A DNA stretch of 64,000 bases, taken from NCBI GenBank assembly GCA_963781155.1, contig CAWAEC010000014.1, positions 1 to 64,000 of the forward strand, read 5' to 3'. This stretch comes from PALSA-693 sp963781155 (GTDB lineage: Bacteria > Actinomycetota > Acidimicrobiia > Acidimicrobiales > Palsa-688). Each line of letters begins with the position of its first letter. The first letter of the stretch is position 1. Of this stretch, positions 37,869 through 47,264 are shown one piece after another. Below the pieces are notes generated by a model. It made no database searches and was not told where the DNA came from. It was given only the letters and a program-made list of their open reading frames with translations. Both the position numbers and the translations under genes were made by a program.

Positions 37869-38676
37869 AGTTCCTCCCTTCACTGGACACGAACCGGAGA
37901 TCCGCGTCACCTACGAACCCAAGCTTTGCGCGAAAAGACCGCCAGGTCCACCGGACCCCGCGTACTCTGACCTGCACTTGTATCACCGTCGCGTAGGGTT
38001 TTCGATCGGAGCTAAGGCCATAGGACGTATCGATAACTGTCGCGGGGGGCCAGCATTTCGGTTGCGACGCTCCAGTGCCACCGAAGTGCCGCAGGGTGTC
38101 ACCCCAGGCCGGCGTTCGGGGCGCCCCGGTCGTCGCGGCTATGGGACGCGGTTATGGGATGGTCTTCGACGGCCACCGGGTTTCCGGTAACCGTCTGAGC
38201 GGGTCACCCGCCCTGGATGTTCCGGCCCCTGTAGCCGCGGAAGGTCCGACCGTCGGCAACGGCAGTCGAGAAGGTGGCCGTCATTATGGACCGCCGGGTA
38301 AGGGCCAAAGTCGAGCGCCTACCGGCAAGAGGAGGGAAAGGCTCTGGGCGGTCGCCGGCCGAAGCCTTGAACTGGCGGGTAACCGAGAAGGGGCGGTACC
38401 GCTTGGCTCGATTCCTTCGGCTGTTTCAGGGCCGCTCCAAAGCGAACCTCGCCATACGCTTGAGAAAGTACGCAGCGGCGACCCTCCTCGGACTTCGGGT
38501 GCTCCACCTATCCGGCGTTTGATGGCTATGTGGCCCACTTTCGGGGTGGGAGTTATGGGGCTACCCCTGGGTAGTGGCTGCCTGCGAACTCGACGCCCGA
38601 AACTCGCCGATCGAACACCTGGTCACGAGGCAAGAGCACGCACCGAGTTTCCGGCGTCGAGTTTCTGGCCGGCCCA
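37869..38676. other. 800-bp stretch with no supported gene
   Basis: A plus-strand frame of 201 codons (38075-38680) is open but Arg/Gly/Pro-rich without any motif, and it overlaps other frames. The sequence could be a degraded mobile element; I could not identify one. Confidence 0.4.
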
Positions 38677-39609
38677 TTAGGCGGCGATCGCCGGTCGTAC
38701 GCTGTCCCAGAACAGCTCGAGTTGGTGCACCTCGTCGGCCACGGGCCAAAGGAAGACCCGCTGGACGCCGGCGCGGGCGAAGGCCGAGAGCTTCTCCGCG
38801 AACGGCTCGGCCGGGCCGATCGGAAGACGTTCGCGGAGGATCTGCTCGGGGCGGTGGATGGTCGGCACCACCCGTTGTCGCATAACCGTGTCGGCCTCGG
38901 CGTGGTTATCGGTGATGTAGAACCACATGGTCGCGAGCGCGTTGGGGTAGGTCCTGGGATCCTTGCCGTGGCCGGGGAGCAGGTCCTGTAGTTGAGACCA
39001 TCCGGCGGCAAACTGGGTTGGGGTGGTGTTGTACGCGGACGCCAGCCATCCGTCGGCCAGGCGGGCGGTGCGGCGCAGCCCGATCTCCGACCCCCAGCTG
39101 CCGAGCCAGACCGGCGGGCCTTCTTTGCCGATCGGGTGAGGTTCGAGGCTGATACCGGCGGTGGAGTAGAAGCGGCCGACGAACGGAGCGGCCCCGGCTC
39201 GCCACAAGGCGCGCAGGGTACAGATCGATTCGTCGAGACGCGCCCATCGCTCGTCGAAATCGATGCCGACGGAGTCGAAGTCCTGCTGTGACGAGCCCGG
39301 ACCCACGGCCACCACCAGCCGCCCTTCGCTGAGCCGGTCGATGGCGGCGAGCGTCTTGGCTAGCGGTACCGGTCCGCGGATCACCGGAAGCGACACGGTG
39401 GTGGCGAGCGTCATAGTCCCGGAGTGGCCGATCACGGCCGCCAACGCGGTAGGCCCGTCTAGCCACGGTACCGAGAAGACCATGTGGTCGTTGGTTGACA
39501 GGGCTTTGAAGCCGAGCCGTGCTGCGGTCTCGGTGTAGGCGGCGAGGTGTTCGAGACTGTAGGAGTTGCCGCCGAAGTCCATGAGGGGGAGATGGGCGCC
39601 GAAGTCCAT
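38677..39609 (-). CDS. LLM-class F420-dependent oxidoreductase
   Basis: The 310-residue luciferase-like barrel starts MDFGAHLPLMDFGG. TMTLATTVSLPVIRGPVPLA, then KTLAAIDRLSEGRLVVAVGP and the later PVWLGSWGSEIGLRRTARLA, are characteristic of F420-using LLM proteins. It is intact and monocistronic on the minus strand. It is the second LLM enzyme of the window and outside the proposed island. Confidence 0.9.
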   Translation of the reverse strand: MDFGAHLPLMDFGGNSYSLEHLAAYTETAARLGFKALSTNDHMVFSVPWLDGPTALAAVIGHSGTMTLATTVSLPVIRGPVPLAKTLAAIDRLSEGRLVVAVGPGSSQQDFDSVGIDFDERWARLDESICTLRALWRAGAAPFVGRFYSTAGISLEPHPIGKEGPPVWLGSWGSEIGLRRTARLADGWLASAYNTTPTQFAAGWSQLQDLLPGHGKDPRTYPNALATMWFYITDNHAEADTVMRQRVVPTIHRPEQILRERLPIGPAEPFAEKLSAFARAGVQRVFLWPVADEVHQLELFWDSVRPAIAA

Positions 39610-39751
39610 GTCCCACTATCGCATCAGGCGAGCGACATGTTTCGCTGGAGAGATCGGGGGATCACAGCAGCACATCGGCCAGCACAAGTGCGCCCAGACG
39701 CTGGCCACCAAGTCAATCTTCGCCGGTCCACGAAAGTTGAGCGCCGGCAAA

Positions 39752-40819
39752 CTAGGCCTGCGGTGGGAGCTGAGATGCACTTAGGAAGGCGTGGAACTCA
39801 GCGAGGAAGTGTTTCCAGGCTGGCTCATCGGGCAGGAGGATGTGGTTTATCGATTCCAGAGGCAGGAAGCTCGCCGCGGGGAGCAGCGAGGCGAGGATCC
39901 GCCCCTCTTCGAAGGGCACCACCCGGTCGCCTCTGGCGTGAGCGACGAGAGTGTCGGTTGTCAGGTGGGGCGCTAGCGCGCTGACGTCGACTTCGCCGCG
40001 GGCTCGGTAGAGGCGAACCGCATTCTCGGCGGAGGTCGACCGGCGCTGAAGCTCGTCGTACCAAGTCATCTGCTGTGGGCTTCCCTCTGGCAGGAAGAGC
40101 ATCGTGAAGAGACGGCGAAACGCCGGATCGGGATCGGCCCATCCGGTGCGAATGGCCGATACCAATGCGTCCAGACGCTGGCGTTGCGGCCCGCCGCGCC
40201 GGCCCCGTCCTCGCGCGTAGCCGCCGTAGAGCATCACTCGGTCGACGCGATCGGGGTGGCGAACGGCGTAGGCGATGGCGGTGGCCGCCCCCTGGGATAT
40301 TCCGAGCAACACGAACCGGTCCACTCCGGCCGCGTCGACGACGGTCTCCAGGTCGGCCACCCAGCACTCCAGCGACAGCTCTTTGGTGTCTCGATCCGAC
40401 AGGCCGCACCCCCTCTCGTCGTAGCGGATGAGGGTGTGTCGCTCGGCCAGCCCCTCAAGCCAGTGACGCCACACGGGGCTCTCCCAGTCGTACTCGAGGT
40501 GGGTGAGCCAGTTCGCCGCTTTCACGATCGTCGGGCCTTTGCCGCTCTTGGCCCACGCGAGGCGCACCCCGTCGGGTGCGGCGCAGAAGCGGATGTCCTG
40601 CTCGATCGGGGCGGGCACGGCGGCGTGGTTTCGTTGGGCCGCGGCGTAGGAGGCCAGAGCCCGGCGATCCGGGAGGGACAGCTTTCGGAGCAGCGCCGAG
40701 ACGTGACTCTCCACCGTGCGCACGGAGATGAACAGCTGCAAGGCGATCTCGGCGTTGGTCAAGCGGTGGCCGACGGCTTCGAGTACTTCGGCCTCCCGTG
40801 GCGACACCTCCACGCCCAC
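39752..40819 (-). CDS. LuxR-type HTH fused to an alpha/beta hydrolase
   Basis: The protein has 355 residues. Residues 4-60 form a LuxR/GerE helix-turn-helix (VSPREAEVLEAVGHRLTNAE, then FISVRTVESHVSALLRKLSL). Residues about 75-350 are an alpha/beta hydrolase with a full triad: S175 in G-I-S-Q-G, D298 in HARGDRVVP, H326 in SINHILLP. The hydrolase could act as a ligand sensor that controls the DNA-binding head. It is divergent from the AurF-like gene (137 bp), which is its most likely target. Confidence 0.88.
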   Translation of the reverse strand: MGVEVSPREAEVLEAVGHRLTNAEIALQLFISVRTVESHVSALLRKLSLPDRRALASYAAAQRNHAAVPAPIEQDIRFCAAPDGVRLAWAKSGKGPTIVKAANWLTHLEYDWESPVWRHWLEGLAERHTLIRYDERGCGLSDRDTKELSLECWVADLETVVDAAGVDRFVLLGISQGAATAIAYAVRHPDRVDRVMLYGGYARGRGRRGGPQRQRLDALVSAIRTGWADPDPAFRRLFTMLFLPEGSPQQMTWYDELQRRSTSAENAVRLYRARGEVDVSALAPHLTTDTLVAHARGDRVVPFEEGRILASLLPAASFLPLESINHILLPDEPAWKHFLAEFHAFLSASQLPPQA

Positions 40820-40956
40820 ATTCTGTCATGGCTGGTCTCGACCGGCGGGTCCCCGTGGTCAATCCGTGGCGCAATCCGTGCTTTGCACGGATGCCAAACC
40901 AGACCGTCCAGCCGATCCTTGGACCCCAATGGGACAACGCACGAAAGGACCAAGCC

Positions 40957-41871
40957 ATGTTGACCATCGACTACAGCTACGCCAAGGGTTTGCAGGGATC
41001 ATTGAGGAACGCGTGGACGGTCGACGACTGCTACCAGGGACGGGATTTCGACTTCACCAAGTCGTTCCTACCCGAGCGGATCGCCGGCGTCGGTGCCATC
41101 ACCTGCCTCAACGAGGACGAAAAGCGCACCCTAAATCAGATCCGGGGCAACTCCTACTGCCACATCTTCGCCTTCGTGGAGGAATACATCGTCCCCATGG
41201 TGATGGCGAACGCCAACCGTGACGTGTTCGGCGACGAGACTCGTCTGTGGTCGCTGCTGCGCTTCGCCGAAGAGGAAGTCAAGCATCAAGAGATGCTGCG
41301 CCGAGCCTGCGACCAGTTCGAGAAAGGCTTCGGGGGGCCCTGCGGGTTGATCCCCGGCCGGGAAGCCGTGGCAGAGGTGGTGCTCGGAAAGTCGGCTTTG
41401 ACGGCGCTACTGCTCACCAGTCTAATCGAGTGGTTCACCCAGCTGCATTACGTCGAGCACGTCCGGGACAGCGAGGATCTTGACCCGCTGTTCCGGGACA
41501 TCTTGCGCTTCCATTGGATCGACGAATCCCGCCACGCCCGCCTGGACACGCTGCTCATCGGGGAGATCGCCGCCGACCTCGCGCCCCAGCGACGAGAAGA
41601 AGCCGTCGACGAGCTCCTCCAGCTGGGCGGGGCGGTGGACGGCCTGCTCGCTCAACAGGTGGAAATGGACATCGACACGCTCGAGCAGAGCACCCGTCGC
41701 TCGTTCTCCGAGGCTGAAAGGACCGAGATCCGTGTCGAGCAGCAGCGCGCCTACCGCTGGACCTTCCTGGTGTCCGGCCTGCAGCACCCTGAGTTCACCG
41801 AGATCGTCGCCGAACTGACCGAAGCCGGGAGCAACAAGATCGCCGCCGCCGCCGAAGCGCTGTCTGCCTAG
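40957..41871 (+). CDS. AurF-like diiron oxygenase
   Basis: The 304-residue helical protein starts at ATG 40957. Candidate iron ligands fit a ferritin-like diiron centre: E75/E76 (FAFVEEY), E107-x-x-H110 (EEEVKHQEM), E158 (SLIEWFTQLHY), H186 and E190-x-x-H193 (WIDESRHAR). The family includes AurF, which N-oxygenates aminoarenes, but most members have unknown substrates. Its position opposite the LuxR-hydrolase fusion suggests ligand-controlled expression. Confidence 0.75.
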   Translation: MLTIDYSYAKGLQGSLRNAWTVDDCYQGRDFDFTKSFLPERIAGVGAITCLNEDEKRTLNQIRGNSYCHIFAFVEEYIVPMVMANANRDVFGDETRLWSLLRFAEEEVKHQEMLRRACDQFEKGFGGPCGLIPGREAVAEVVLGKSALTALLLTSLIEWFTQLHYVEHVRDSEDLDPLFRDILRFHWIDESRHARLDTLLIGEIAADLAPQRREEAVDELLQLGGAVDGLLAQQVEMDIDTLEQSTRRSFSEAERTEIRVEQQRAYRWTFLVSGLQHPEFTEIVAELTEAGSNKIAAAAEALSA

Positions 41872-41992
41872 CGTTCGCTGGATCCCACCGTGCCCCACTT
41901 CAAGTCGCCCGCCGTCAAGAGCGGAACGCCTTGGCGCAAGGCACTCCCACTCGCCTGTAACAGCCGCACCCCACTGCTCTACGATCTTCGTC

Positions 41993-42592
41993 GTGAGCAT
42001 CCGCCTCGAGACAGCACGCCTGGCTATTCGCAGCTTCGACTATTCCGACGCCGACGCGTGGATCGCGATGGTCAACGACCCGGAAGTACGCCGGTTCCTT
42101 CCGCCCGGGCCGGACCCGACGATGGAGACCTTTGAGCGAGCGATCGAGTCTCGGCTCGCGATGGAGCGTGACATCGGCTGCGGGATGTGGGCCGTCGACG
42201 AGTTGAGTACAGGCACGTTCATCGGGCAACGCGGCCTTCGCCCGGCGAACTCGATCGACAGCGACGCTGGGACTGAGATCGACCTCGCATACCATTTCAC
42301 CACAGTCTCGTGGAACATGGGGTATGCCACCGAGGCAGCAAGCGCCGTGCTCGCCCGCGGTCTCGGGCCCATCGGTCTCGACACCATCATGGCGGTCGTA
42401 GTGCCAGAAAATGTTGGCTCATGGCGGGTCATGGAGAAGGTGGGAATGCGCTACGAAGGCCTCGCCGACTATTACGGGCTGCACGGCCTAAAGAAGTACA
42501 TCGCCGAGCGCGAATGGTGGAACACGCCACCCTCCCCCCTGATTCCAGCTCCAACCAGAAACATGCCCTCGCTGGAGTCCAATAAAACGTGA
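41993..42592 (+). CDS. GNAT family N-acetyltransferase
   Basis: The 199-residue protein reads IRLETARLAIRSFDYSDADA, then AYHFTTVSWNMGYATEAASA (the Q/R-G-x-G/A acetyl-CoA loop as N-M-G-Y-A-T-E-A) and VVVPENVGSWRVMEKVGMRY. This is the RimJ/RimL-like branch (Acetyltransf_3). It acetylates a small molecule or protein N-terminus; the target is unknown. Intact. Confidence 0.9.
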   Translation: MSIRLETARLAIRSFDYSDADAWIAMVNDPEVRRFLPPGPDPTMETFERAIESRLAMERDIGCGMWAVDELSTGTFIGQRGLRPANSIDSDAGTEIDLAYHFTTVSWNMGYATEAASAVLARGLGPIGLDTIMAVVVPENVGSWRVMEKVGMRYEGLADYYGLHGLKKYIAEREWWNTPPSPLIPAPTRNMPSLESNKT

Positions 42593-42913
42593 TAAAGGCG
42601 ACATCGACGCGTCCTCAAGGTGCCGCGCGGGACGCCCCAGTGACGCTTGATTTCTCAAGCAACCGGCCTGTAGTGGACGCTCGTTGGGCGAGGCCGGGGG
42701 CGACGACGTAAACCCCCTTGACCCGTGCGGTATCTCGCGGGCGGGTTGCGGGTGCGTCTTCCTGGGCGCGGACGACCACGTGGGTGAGGGCTCGGAAGTG
42801 GTGTCGCCGGATAGCGGGTGCCGGGATGAGATAGCCGGAGTGCGGGCTGTCGGGCTGGACGCGGCCGTGCCGGCGAGGCGTGATGTAAGGACCGCGACCA
42901 AGGAGGTCCTGTC

Positions 42914-43012
42914 ATGTCGTCGACCACGATCATCCTAGCGTCCCCACCGGTATTCGATGAGAGTCGATTGGCGGTAGCCGGGTTCCTTGCCCGCTACTCG
43001 GGTCCGACCCGG
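42914..43012 (+). pseudogene. N-terminal stub of a tyrosine recombinase
   Basis: ATG 42914 follows AGGAGG. The first 33 codons (ASPPVFDESRLAVAGFLARY, then S-G-P-T-R) match the start of the recombinase at 45086 (CDPAFGDGERLALAGFLAGY, then R-G-S-T-R). Homology ends abruptly near 43012, where another gene fragment begins. Confidence 0.7.
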
Positions 43013-43259
43013 GGCCGTCAGACGAGTCTTCCTCATCAGCATCGCTTACGCGGGCCTCTGCGCGATTCTCGACGCGGCAACAGGCGGCGACTACCTGTAC
43101 CTGCGCCATCCTCCGCCCTCGTCCAGCCTCCTCAACCTGCTCGGCCCCTGGCCCTGGTACATCGTCGCAGCCGCCGGGATCGCCCTGGTCCTCTTCGTGC
43201 TCCTCGACCTGCCCTTCCGGTCCCAGCATCCGAGTGACGGCCGGGCGATCCACTCCTGA
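43013..43259 (+). pseudogene. C-terminal fragment of a TIGR02206/YwaF-type membrane protein
   Basis: DAATGGDYLYLRHPPPSSSL, then LNLLGPWPWYIVAAAGIALV and LFVLLDLPFR, match the last third of YwaF-like integral membrane proteins (two helices). The N-terminal two thirds are missing; the recombinase stub sits in their place. Confidence 0.65.
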
Positions 43260-43844
43260 GCGCCCCGGTTTACGACCGGCACACGGTGAACCCGAGCGGT
43301 ACCCAAACAACCGCGGCGCTGCTGGCCCAAGGGTTCGCCACTCACGAACAGGCGGCAGAGGTTGGCGGGCACCACCTCGGGTGACACCCCTCCAGGATCG
43401 GGCCGTGCTTGGTCTGTCAAGCGCGGCGAATGGTTGGGCCGAGCGTTAAGAGACCCTCCCTACGACGACGCAAGCCGATTCCGGCCAGCGTTGTATCTGG
43501 CGTTTGCGAACGGGTGCAGCGACCGCCCGAATCATCCCCATCGGCGACGGAGCGTGACGCACCATTTCCCGGCTACGACAGCAGACCGCGAGGTAACCGG
43601 CGAAGTGCAGCGGCCACACCGCCCATAAAAACACTCAATAGCCCGCAACAGACAACTTGGTTCTTGTCCTCCGGCAGAGTCGAGAGCCTCCACGGACCCT
43701 CCGACGTACCCGCTCCGAATCGGCGATTCGAGCGGGTGGCGGCGTCCAGTCCGGGGTCGGGGTCCCGCGCCAGAACGCTCGAGGCGTCCGACGGTCGATT
43801 TGGACTCACGATCTGCGCTTGGAGACGCGCTGCCCTTTTGCGCC
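43260..43844. other. No supported gene
   Basis: About 585 bases between two gene fragments and the dienelactone hydrolase. The frames present are unrecognised. Confidence 0.4.
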
Positions 43845-44585
43845 TCAGGCAAGGGTGTCCGCGAACAAGGCCACCAGTTCATCCCAGTGGCGTTCGGCCG
43901 CGGCCTCGTTGTAGACCGGGAAGTCCGCCATCGTCCAGCCGTGCAGCGCCTCGGGATAGATCTCGCAGCGGTGATCCACGCCCGCGTCGCTCAGCGCCTG
44001 GTCGAGTCGTGCTGCCATCTCGGGCGGGTACGAGTTGTCCTGGTCAGCCCCCGCGACATAGACCCGGGCGGCGATGGCAGGCGCAAGCCGGTGCGGGCTG
44101 AGCTCGGAGTCGGTGGCCAGGTTGCCGCCGTGGAAGCTGGCCGCGGCGGCGACCCGGTCGGGATAGGTTCCCGCCGCGGTCAGCGATATCGCTCCGCCCA
44201 TGCAGTAACCGGTCGTGCCCACCTTGGTTCCGGCGACGTCCTCGCGGCTGTCGAGGTAGGCGAGGAACGCCTCTGTGTCCTCGCCGGCCCGACGATTGTC
44301 GGTCGAAGCGAGCAGGTCACCGATCGCAGTCCTCGCGTCACCCGAGGCGAACACCTCCTTCGGATCCAACGGCTCGTAGCGGCCGGCCCGGTAGAAAAGA
44401 TCGGGCACCAGCACGACATAGCCCTGACCGGCCAGCCGCTGCCCCATCTCAAAGATCGTCGGCCGGATCCCCAGTCCGTCCATGTAGAAGATCACGGCCG
44501 GATGCCGGCCGGACCCCGACGGCGTGAACACGTATGCCGGGCAATCGCCATCTTGGGTGCGGATAGAAACCTGCTCGTAACTCAT
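43845..44585 (-). CDS. Dienelactone hydrolase family protein
   Basis: The 246-residue enzyme starts at ATG 44585 (MSYEQVSIRTQDGDCPAYVF). The triad is C128 in G-Y-C-M-G-G, D181 in AGADQDNSY and H215 in EALHGW, as in carboxymethylenebutenolidase. It hydrolyses lactones or esters from aromatic breakdown. Intact, unlike the homologue at 30289-31064. Confidence 0.92.
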   Translation of the reverse strand: MSYEQVSIRTQDGDCPAYVFTPSGSGRHPAVIFYMDGLGIRPTIFEMGQRLAGQGYVVLVPDLFYRAGRYEPLDPKEVFASGDARTAIGDLLASTDNRRAGEDTEAFLAYLDSREDVAGTKVGTTGYCMGGAISLTAAGTYPDRVAAAASFHGGNLATDSELSPHRLAPAIAARVYVAGADQDNSYPPEMAARLDQALSDAGVDHRCEIYPEALHGWTMADFPVYNEAAAERHWDELVALFADTLA

Positions 44586-44744
44586 TACCCCGTCGCCTCC
44601 CAGGTGTGTTGTCGCCATCATGCCGGGAGGCCGGACGGCTCCGCCACCTCGGTCCCCCCTTCCGCTACGACTCCGGCACCCTCAGCGGGCTTATAGCCAA
44701 CGTTCGATATAAGCGTCTTGTCCTCCAGTCCGGCCAGGGCGGCG

Positions 44745-44786
44745 AAAGTGCCGGACGTAAGGTTCGCCAGGCTCTGGCGGCACTTT
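44745..44786. repeat. Nested inverted repeats upstream of the recombinase
   Basis: AAAGTGCCG (44745-44753) and CGGCACTTT (44778-44786) form a perfect 9-bp repeat. Inside it CGCCAG and CTGGCG form a second hairpin around GCT. It could be a terminator-like structure or a recombination site. Confidence 0.4.
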
Positions 44787-45041
44787 GCCGATCTTGCTGG
44801 CCAGGCGCTGAACAGTGGGCGAGGCGTCTGGGCTGATCTTTGGTAAGACGAGCCCAGCGGGGAGCAGGTCGACCTTGCAACAGCACAGAACGTCAGCGCA
44901 TCTGATTACAACCCATCTGTGATAGCCGAGCTGAATCGGCGATCGCGCGCCGGGCTAGGCGGCCTCCGGCCTGTTTGCCGGGGGCGCAGAACATCGGGTG
45001 ATCGGGAGGGGGCCGGGCATAGCGTCGGTGATCTCAACCGT

Positions 45042-45079
45042 GGGGCTCGGGCCCCCTCGAGTCTCACTGACTCGGGAGG
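45042..45079 (+). promoter_or_regulatory. Two mutually exclusive hairpins covering the recombinase ribosome site
   Basis: Hairpin A pairs GGGGC (45042-45046) with GCCCC (45051-45055) around TCGG. Hairpin B pairs 45053-45063 with 45069-45079 around TCACT (about ten of eleven positions, one wobble) and buries GGAGG at 45075-45079, six bases before the ATG. A and B share bases 45053-45055, so forming A would weaken B. Confidence 0.5.
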
Positions 45080-45085
45080 TTACCC

Positions 45086-46000
45086 ATGCAACACGAACCG
45101 TCCACATCTGTGGTCGTCTGCGACCCTGCCTTCGGTGATGGGGAGCGACTGGCCTTGGCCGGCTTTCTGGCCGGTTACCGGGGCTCGACTCGCGACGCCT
45201 ACGCCCTCGACTTGCGCCAGTTCGTCGCCTGGTGCGCGGACCACCAGCTGGGGCTGTTCTTGGTCCGCCGGGCCGACATCGACGGCTACGCCCGCAGTCT
45301 CGAAGAGCGGGGTCGAGCCAGGGCGACGGTGGCCCGGCGGTTGTGCACGGTGGCCGGGTTCTACCGCTATGCCGAGGAGGAAGGGCTGTTGGCCCTCTCA
45401 CCGGCCGCGCATGTGCGCCGACCGCGCCTGGACTACGAGTCCAATGCCACCGGCCTGGACCGCAACGAGGTTGGCGCTCTGCTCGTCGCCGCTGGTCTCG
45501 GACCGGCCGTCGAGCACGCCCTCATCTCTCTGCTGGCACTCAACGGCTTGCGGGTTTCAGAAGCTACTGGAGCCGACATCGAAGCGGTCGGCCTCGAGCG
45601 GGGCCACCGCACCCTGACCGTCCTGCGCAAAGGCGGCAAGATCGTCACGATCCCTCTCGCACCCCGCACGGCCAGGGCGATCGACCTAGCCATCGCAGAA
45701 CGATCGGAGGGGCCGATCTTCACCGGCTGCGACGGTGGCCGTCTCGACCGTCACGGTGCGGCCCGGATCGTGCGTCGGATCGCTCGGCGGGCCGGGATCA
45801 CCAAGCCGATCGGACCGCACACCTTGCGTCACGCCTTCATCATTGCCGCCCTCGACGCCGGCGTGCCCCTGCGGGACGTGCAAGAGGCCGCCTCCCACGC
45901 CGATCCGCGAACGACAATGAGATACGACCGGGCCAGAGTGTCCCTCGACCGGCACGCCACCTACATCGTCTCCACCTTTATCGCCGGCGCCAGCCGCTAG
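45086..46000 (+). CDS. Tyrosine recombinase (XerC/XerD-like integrase)
   Basis: The 304-residue protein has an N-terminal SAM-like core-binding domain (about 20-110) and a catalytic domain with the full set: R156 (LNGLRVSEA), K184/185 region, H245-x-x-R248 (HTLRHA), H271 (ASHADPRTTMRY) and the nucleophile Y280. It cuts and rejoins DNA at short core sites. It has no RDF or phage neighbour; three small unknown genes follow. A stub of a paralogue lies 2.1 kb upstream, so this type of gene has been copied or rearranged locally. Confidence 0.93.
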   Translation: MQHEPSTSVVVCDPAFGDGERLALAGFLAGYRGSTRDAYALDLRQFVAWCADHQLGLFLVRRADIDGYARSLEERGRARATVARRLCTVAGFYRYAEEEGLLALSPAAHVRRPRLDYESNATGLDRNEVGALLVAAGLGPAVEHALISLLALNGLRVSEATGADIEAVGLERGHRTLTVLRKGGKIVTIPLAPRTARAIDLAIAERSEGPIFTGCDGGRLDRHGAARIVRRIARRAGITKPIGPHTLRHAFIIAALDAGVPLRDVQEAASHADPRTTMRYDRARVSLDRHATYIVSTFIAGASR

Positions 46001-46172
46001 ACACCCCGCCAGCGGCATTCCGGGCGCCGCCAACACCCGACGGCGCCCATCGCCGCCAAGCGGGCGATCGCCGAATCGGGTCGCCCGAGACGGGCTGAGT
46101 TCGCTGCGCGATGCAGCGCAGGACGGAGTGTTATGCGCTTTCAATCGGCATCAGTCGGCATGGAGGGTCACA

Positions 46173-46457
46173 ATGTTGGCCGTGACCGATGCTGTTGTAA
46201 TCCTCGACCGATCAGTGCTCATGGAAATGAAGGACCTGTACTACCCAGCTCGGCGGGGTGCCTCCACGGTGGCGAGGCATATCTCATCCCAGACCTCGCA
46301 CTGTTTGCGCGGAGTCATCGGATTCGCCGAGACGGCATCGGAGATCGACCTCGATGAGTTGGATGAGGTCGATTTCGACCCCAATCACGTGGGGGCGAAC
46401 CTTATGGCTGCGGTCGCCCTCGGCCAGGAACTACTCGGCCACCACGGGGCCGCCTGA
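46173..46457 (+). CDS. Small hypothetical protein
   Basis: It encodes 94 residues from ATG 46173, behind GGAGG at 46162-46166. SVLMEMKDLYYPARRGASTV is followed by an acidic stretch DLDELDEVDFDPNHVGANLM. No family recognised. It lies downstream of the recombinase on the same strand. Confidence 0.55.
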   Translation: MLAVTDAVVILDRSVLMEMKDLYYPARRGASTVARHISSQTSHCLRGVIGFAETASEIDLDELDEVDFDPNHVGANLMAAVALGQELLGHHGAA

Positions 46458-46492
46458 TCACCTTCAGCCACTTTGAGCCCTCCGCCTTCACG

Positions 46493-46741
46493 ATGAAATC
46501 GGGACATGTCTTCTTCAGCTATCCGCCTAACGCTGAAACCATCGACATGACCCTCAAACAGATCCTCGCCGCTAGAGACGACGACATCATGGTTGACGCC
46601 TTTTGCCCAGACGTCACAACCAACGACGTGACCAGCGGAGTGCTCTCCGCTGTCGCCGACACCGGGGGACGAGTCGTCGAAGTCGAAGCTGACGACTGTG
46701 AAGCCGCTATCCAGGATTATCTGGAGCGGGAATGGAGTTAG
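46493..46741 (+). CDS. Small hypothetical protein
   Basis: It encodes 82 residues, MKSGHVFFSYPPNAETIDMT, ending EREWS, with a high share of acidic residues. No domain recognised. It follows the previous small gene by 36 bp. Confidence 0.5.
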   Translation: MKSGHVFFSYPPNAETIDMTLKQILAARDDDIMVDAFCPDVTTNDVTSGVLSAVADTGGRVVEVEADDCEAAIQDYLEREWS

Positions 46742-46793
46742 GAGCGCCGAACGCCGTTCCCTTCCCCTTGGTCGCCGCGTCCCTGCGCGCTAA

Positions 46794-47264
46794 GTGTGGC
46801 GCGAGATGGAATATTCGGCGTCGGGTGACAGAAGGGCCGAGGGCCGCTCTGCCATCATCGTCGCTGTGGCGCGGAACGGCGAGTTAGACCTAGCCAATGC
46901 TCGCCTTCAAGACATCGTGGGTCATGTGAGGCTCCTAGCTGGGGACGCGGCAAGCCAGAATGCGTGGCTGCACCCCTGCGGTTGGACGCGACAAGAGCCA
47001 TACGAGCACACCCAGGACCATGCCCCGTGCGCGCTGATAGCGGAGCTGGTCGATTCATTCGACGACATGTGGCCGGGATGGCAGCAGATCGTCGCGCCAG
47101 CCCTGTCACTCACCGGCGAGCAGGCCCTTGATCGGCTGACAGATCGGCTGAAGCAACTTGACACCGATGCCTTTCGTGACGAGATCGAGACTCTCGATGG
47201 GGAACAATGGGTGGACGTCCGACGATTGGCCAGCGAAACGCTGACGGAGCTCGTACCAAGGTGA
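46794..47264 (+). CDS. Hypothetical protein
   Basis: The frame codes for 156 residues (GTG 46794, or ATG 46806). ARLQDIVGHVRLLAGDAASQ and DSFDDMWPGWQQIVAPALSL suggest a helical, acidic cytoplasmic protein. No family recognised. Third of three same-strand small genes after the recombinase. Confidence 0.55.
   Translation: MWREMEYSASGDRRAEGRSAIIVAVARNGELDLANARLQDIVGHVRLLAGDAASQNAWLHPCGWTRQEPYEHTQDHAPCALIAELVDSFDDMWPGWQQIVAPALSLTGEQALDRLTDRLKQLDTDAFRDEIETLDGEQWVDVRRLASETLTELVPR

Noticed and set aside
38075..38680. 201-codon plus-strand frame, considered as an intron or retroelement remnant
   Set aside because: No domain V-like RNA signature and no reverse-transcriptase motif; composition is Gly/Arg/Pro-rich.
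45086..47264. Recombinase plus three small genes as a defence or integron-like system
   Set aside because: No attC-like repeats, nuclease, ATPase or toxin motif in the small proteins; nothing beyond proximity supports it.
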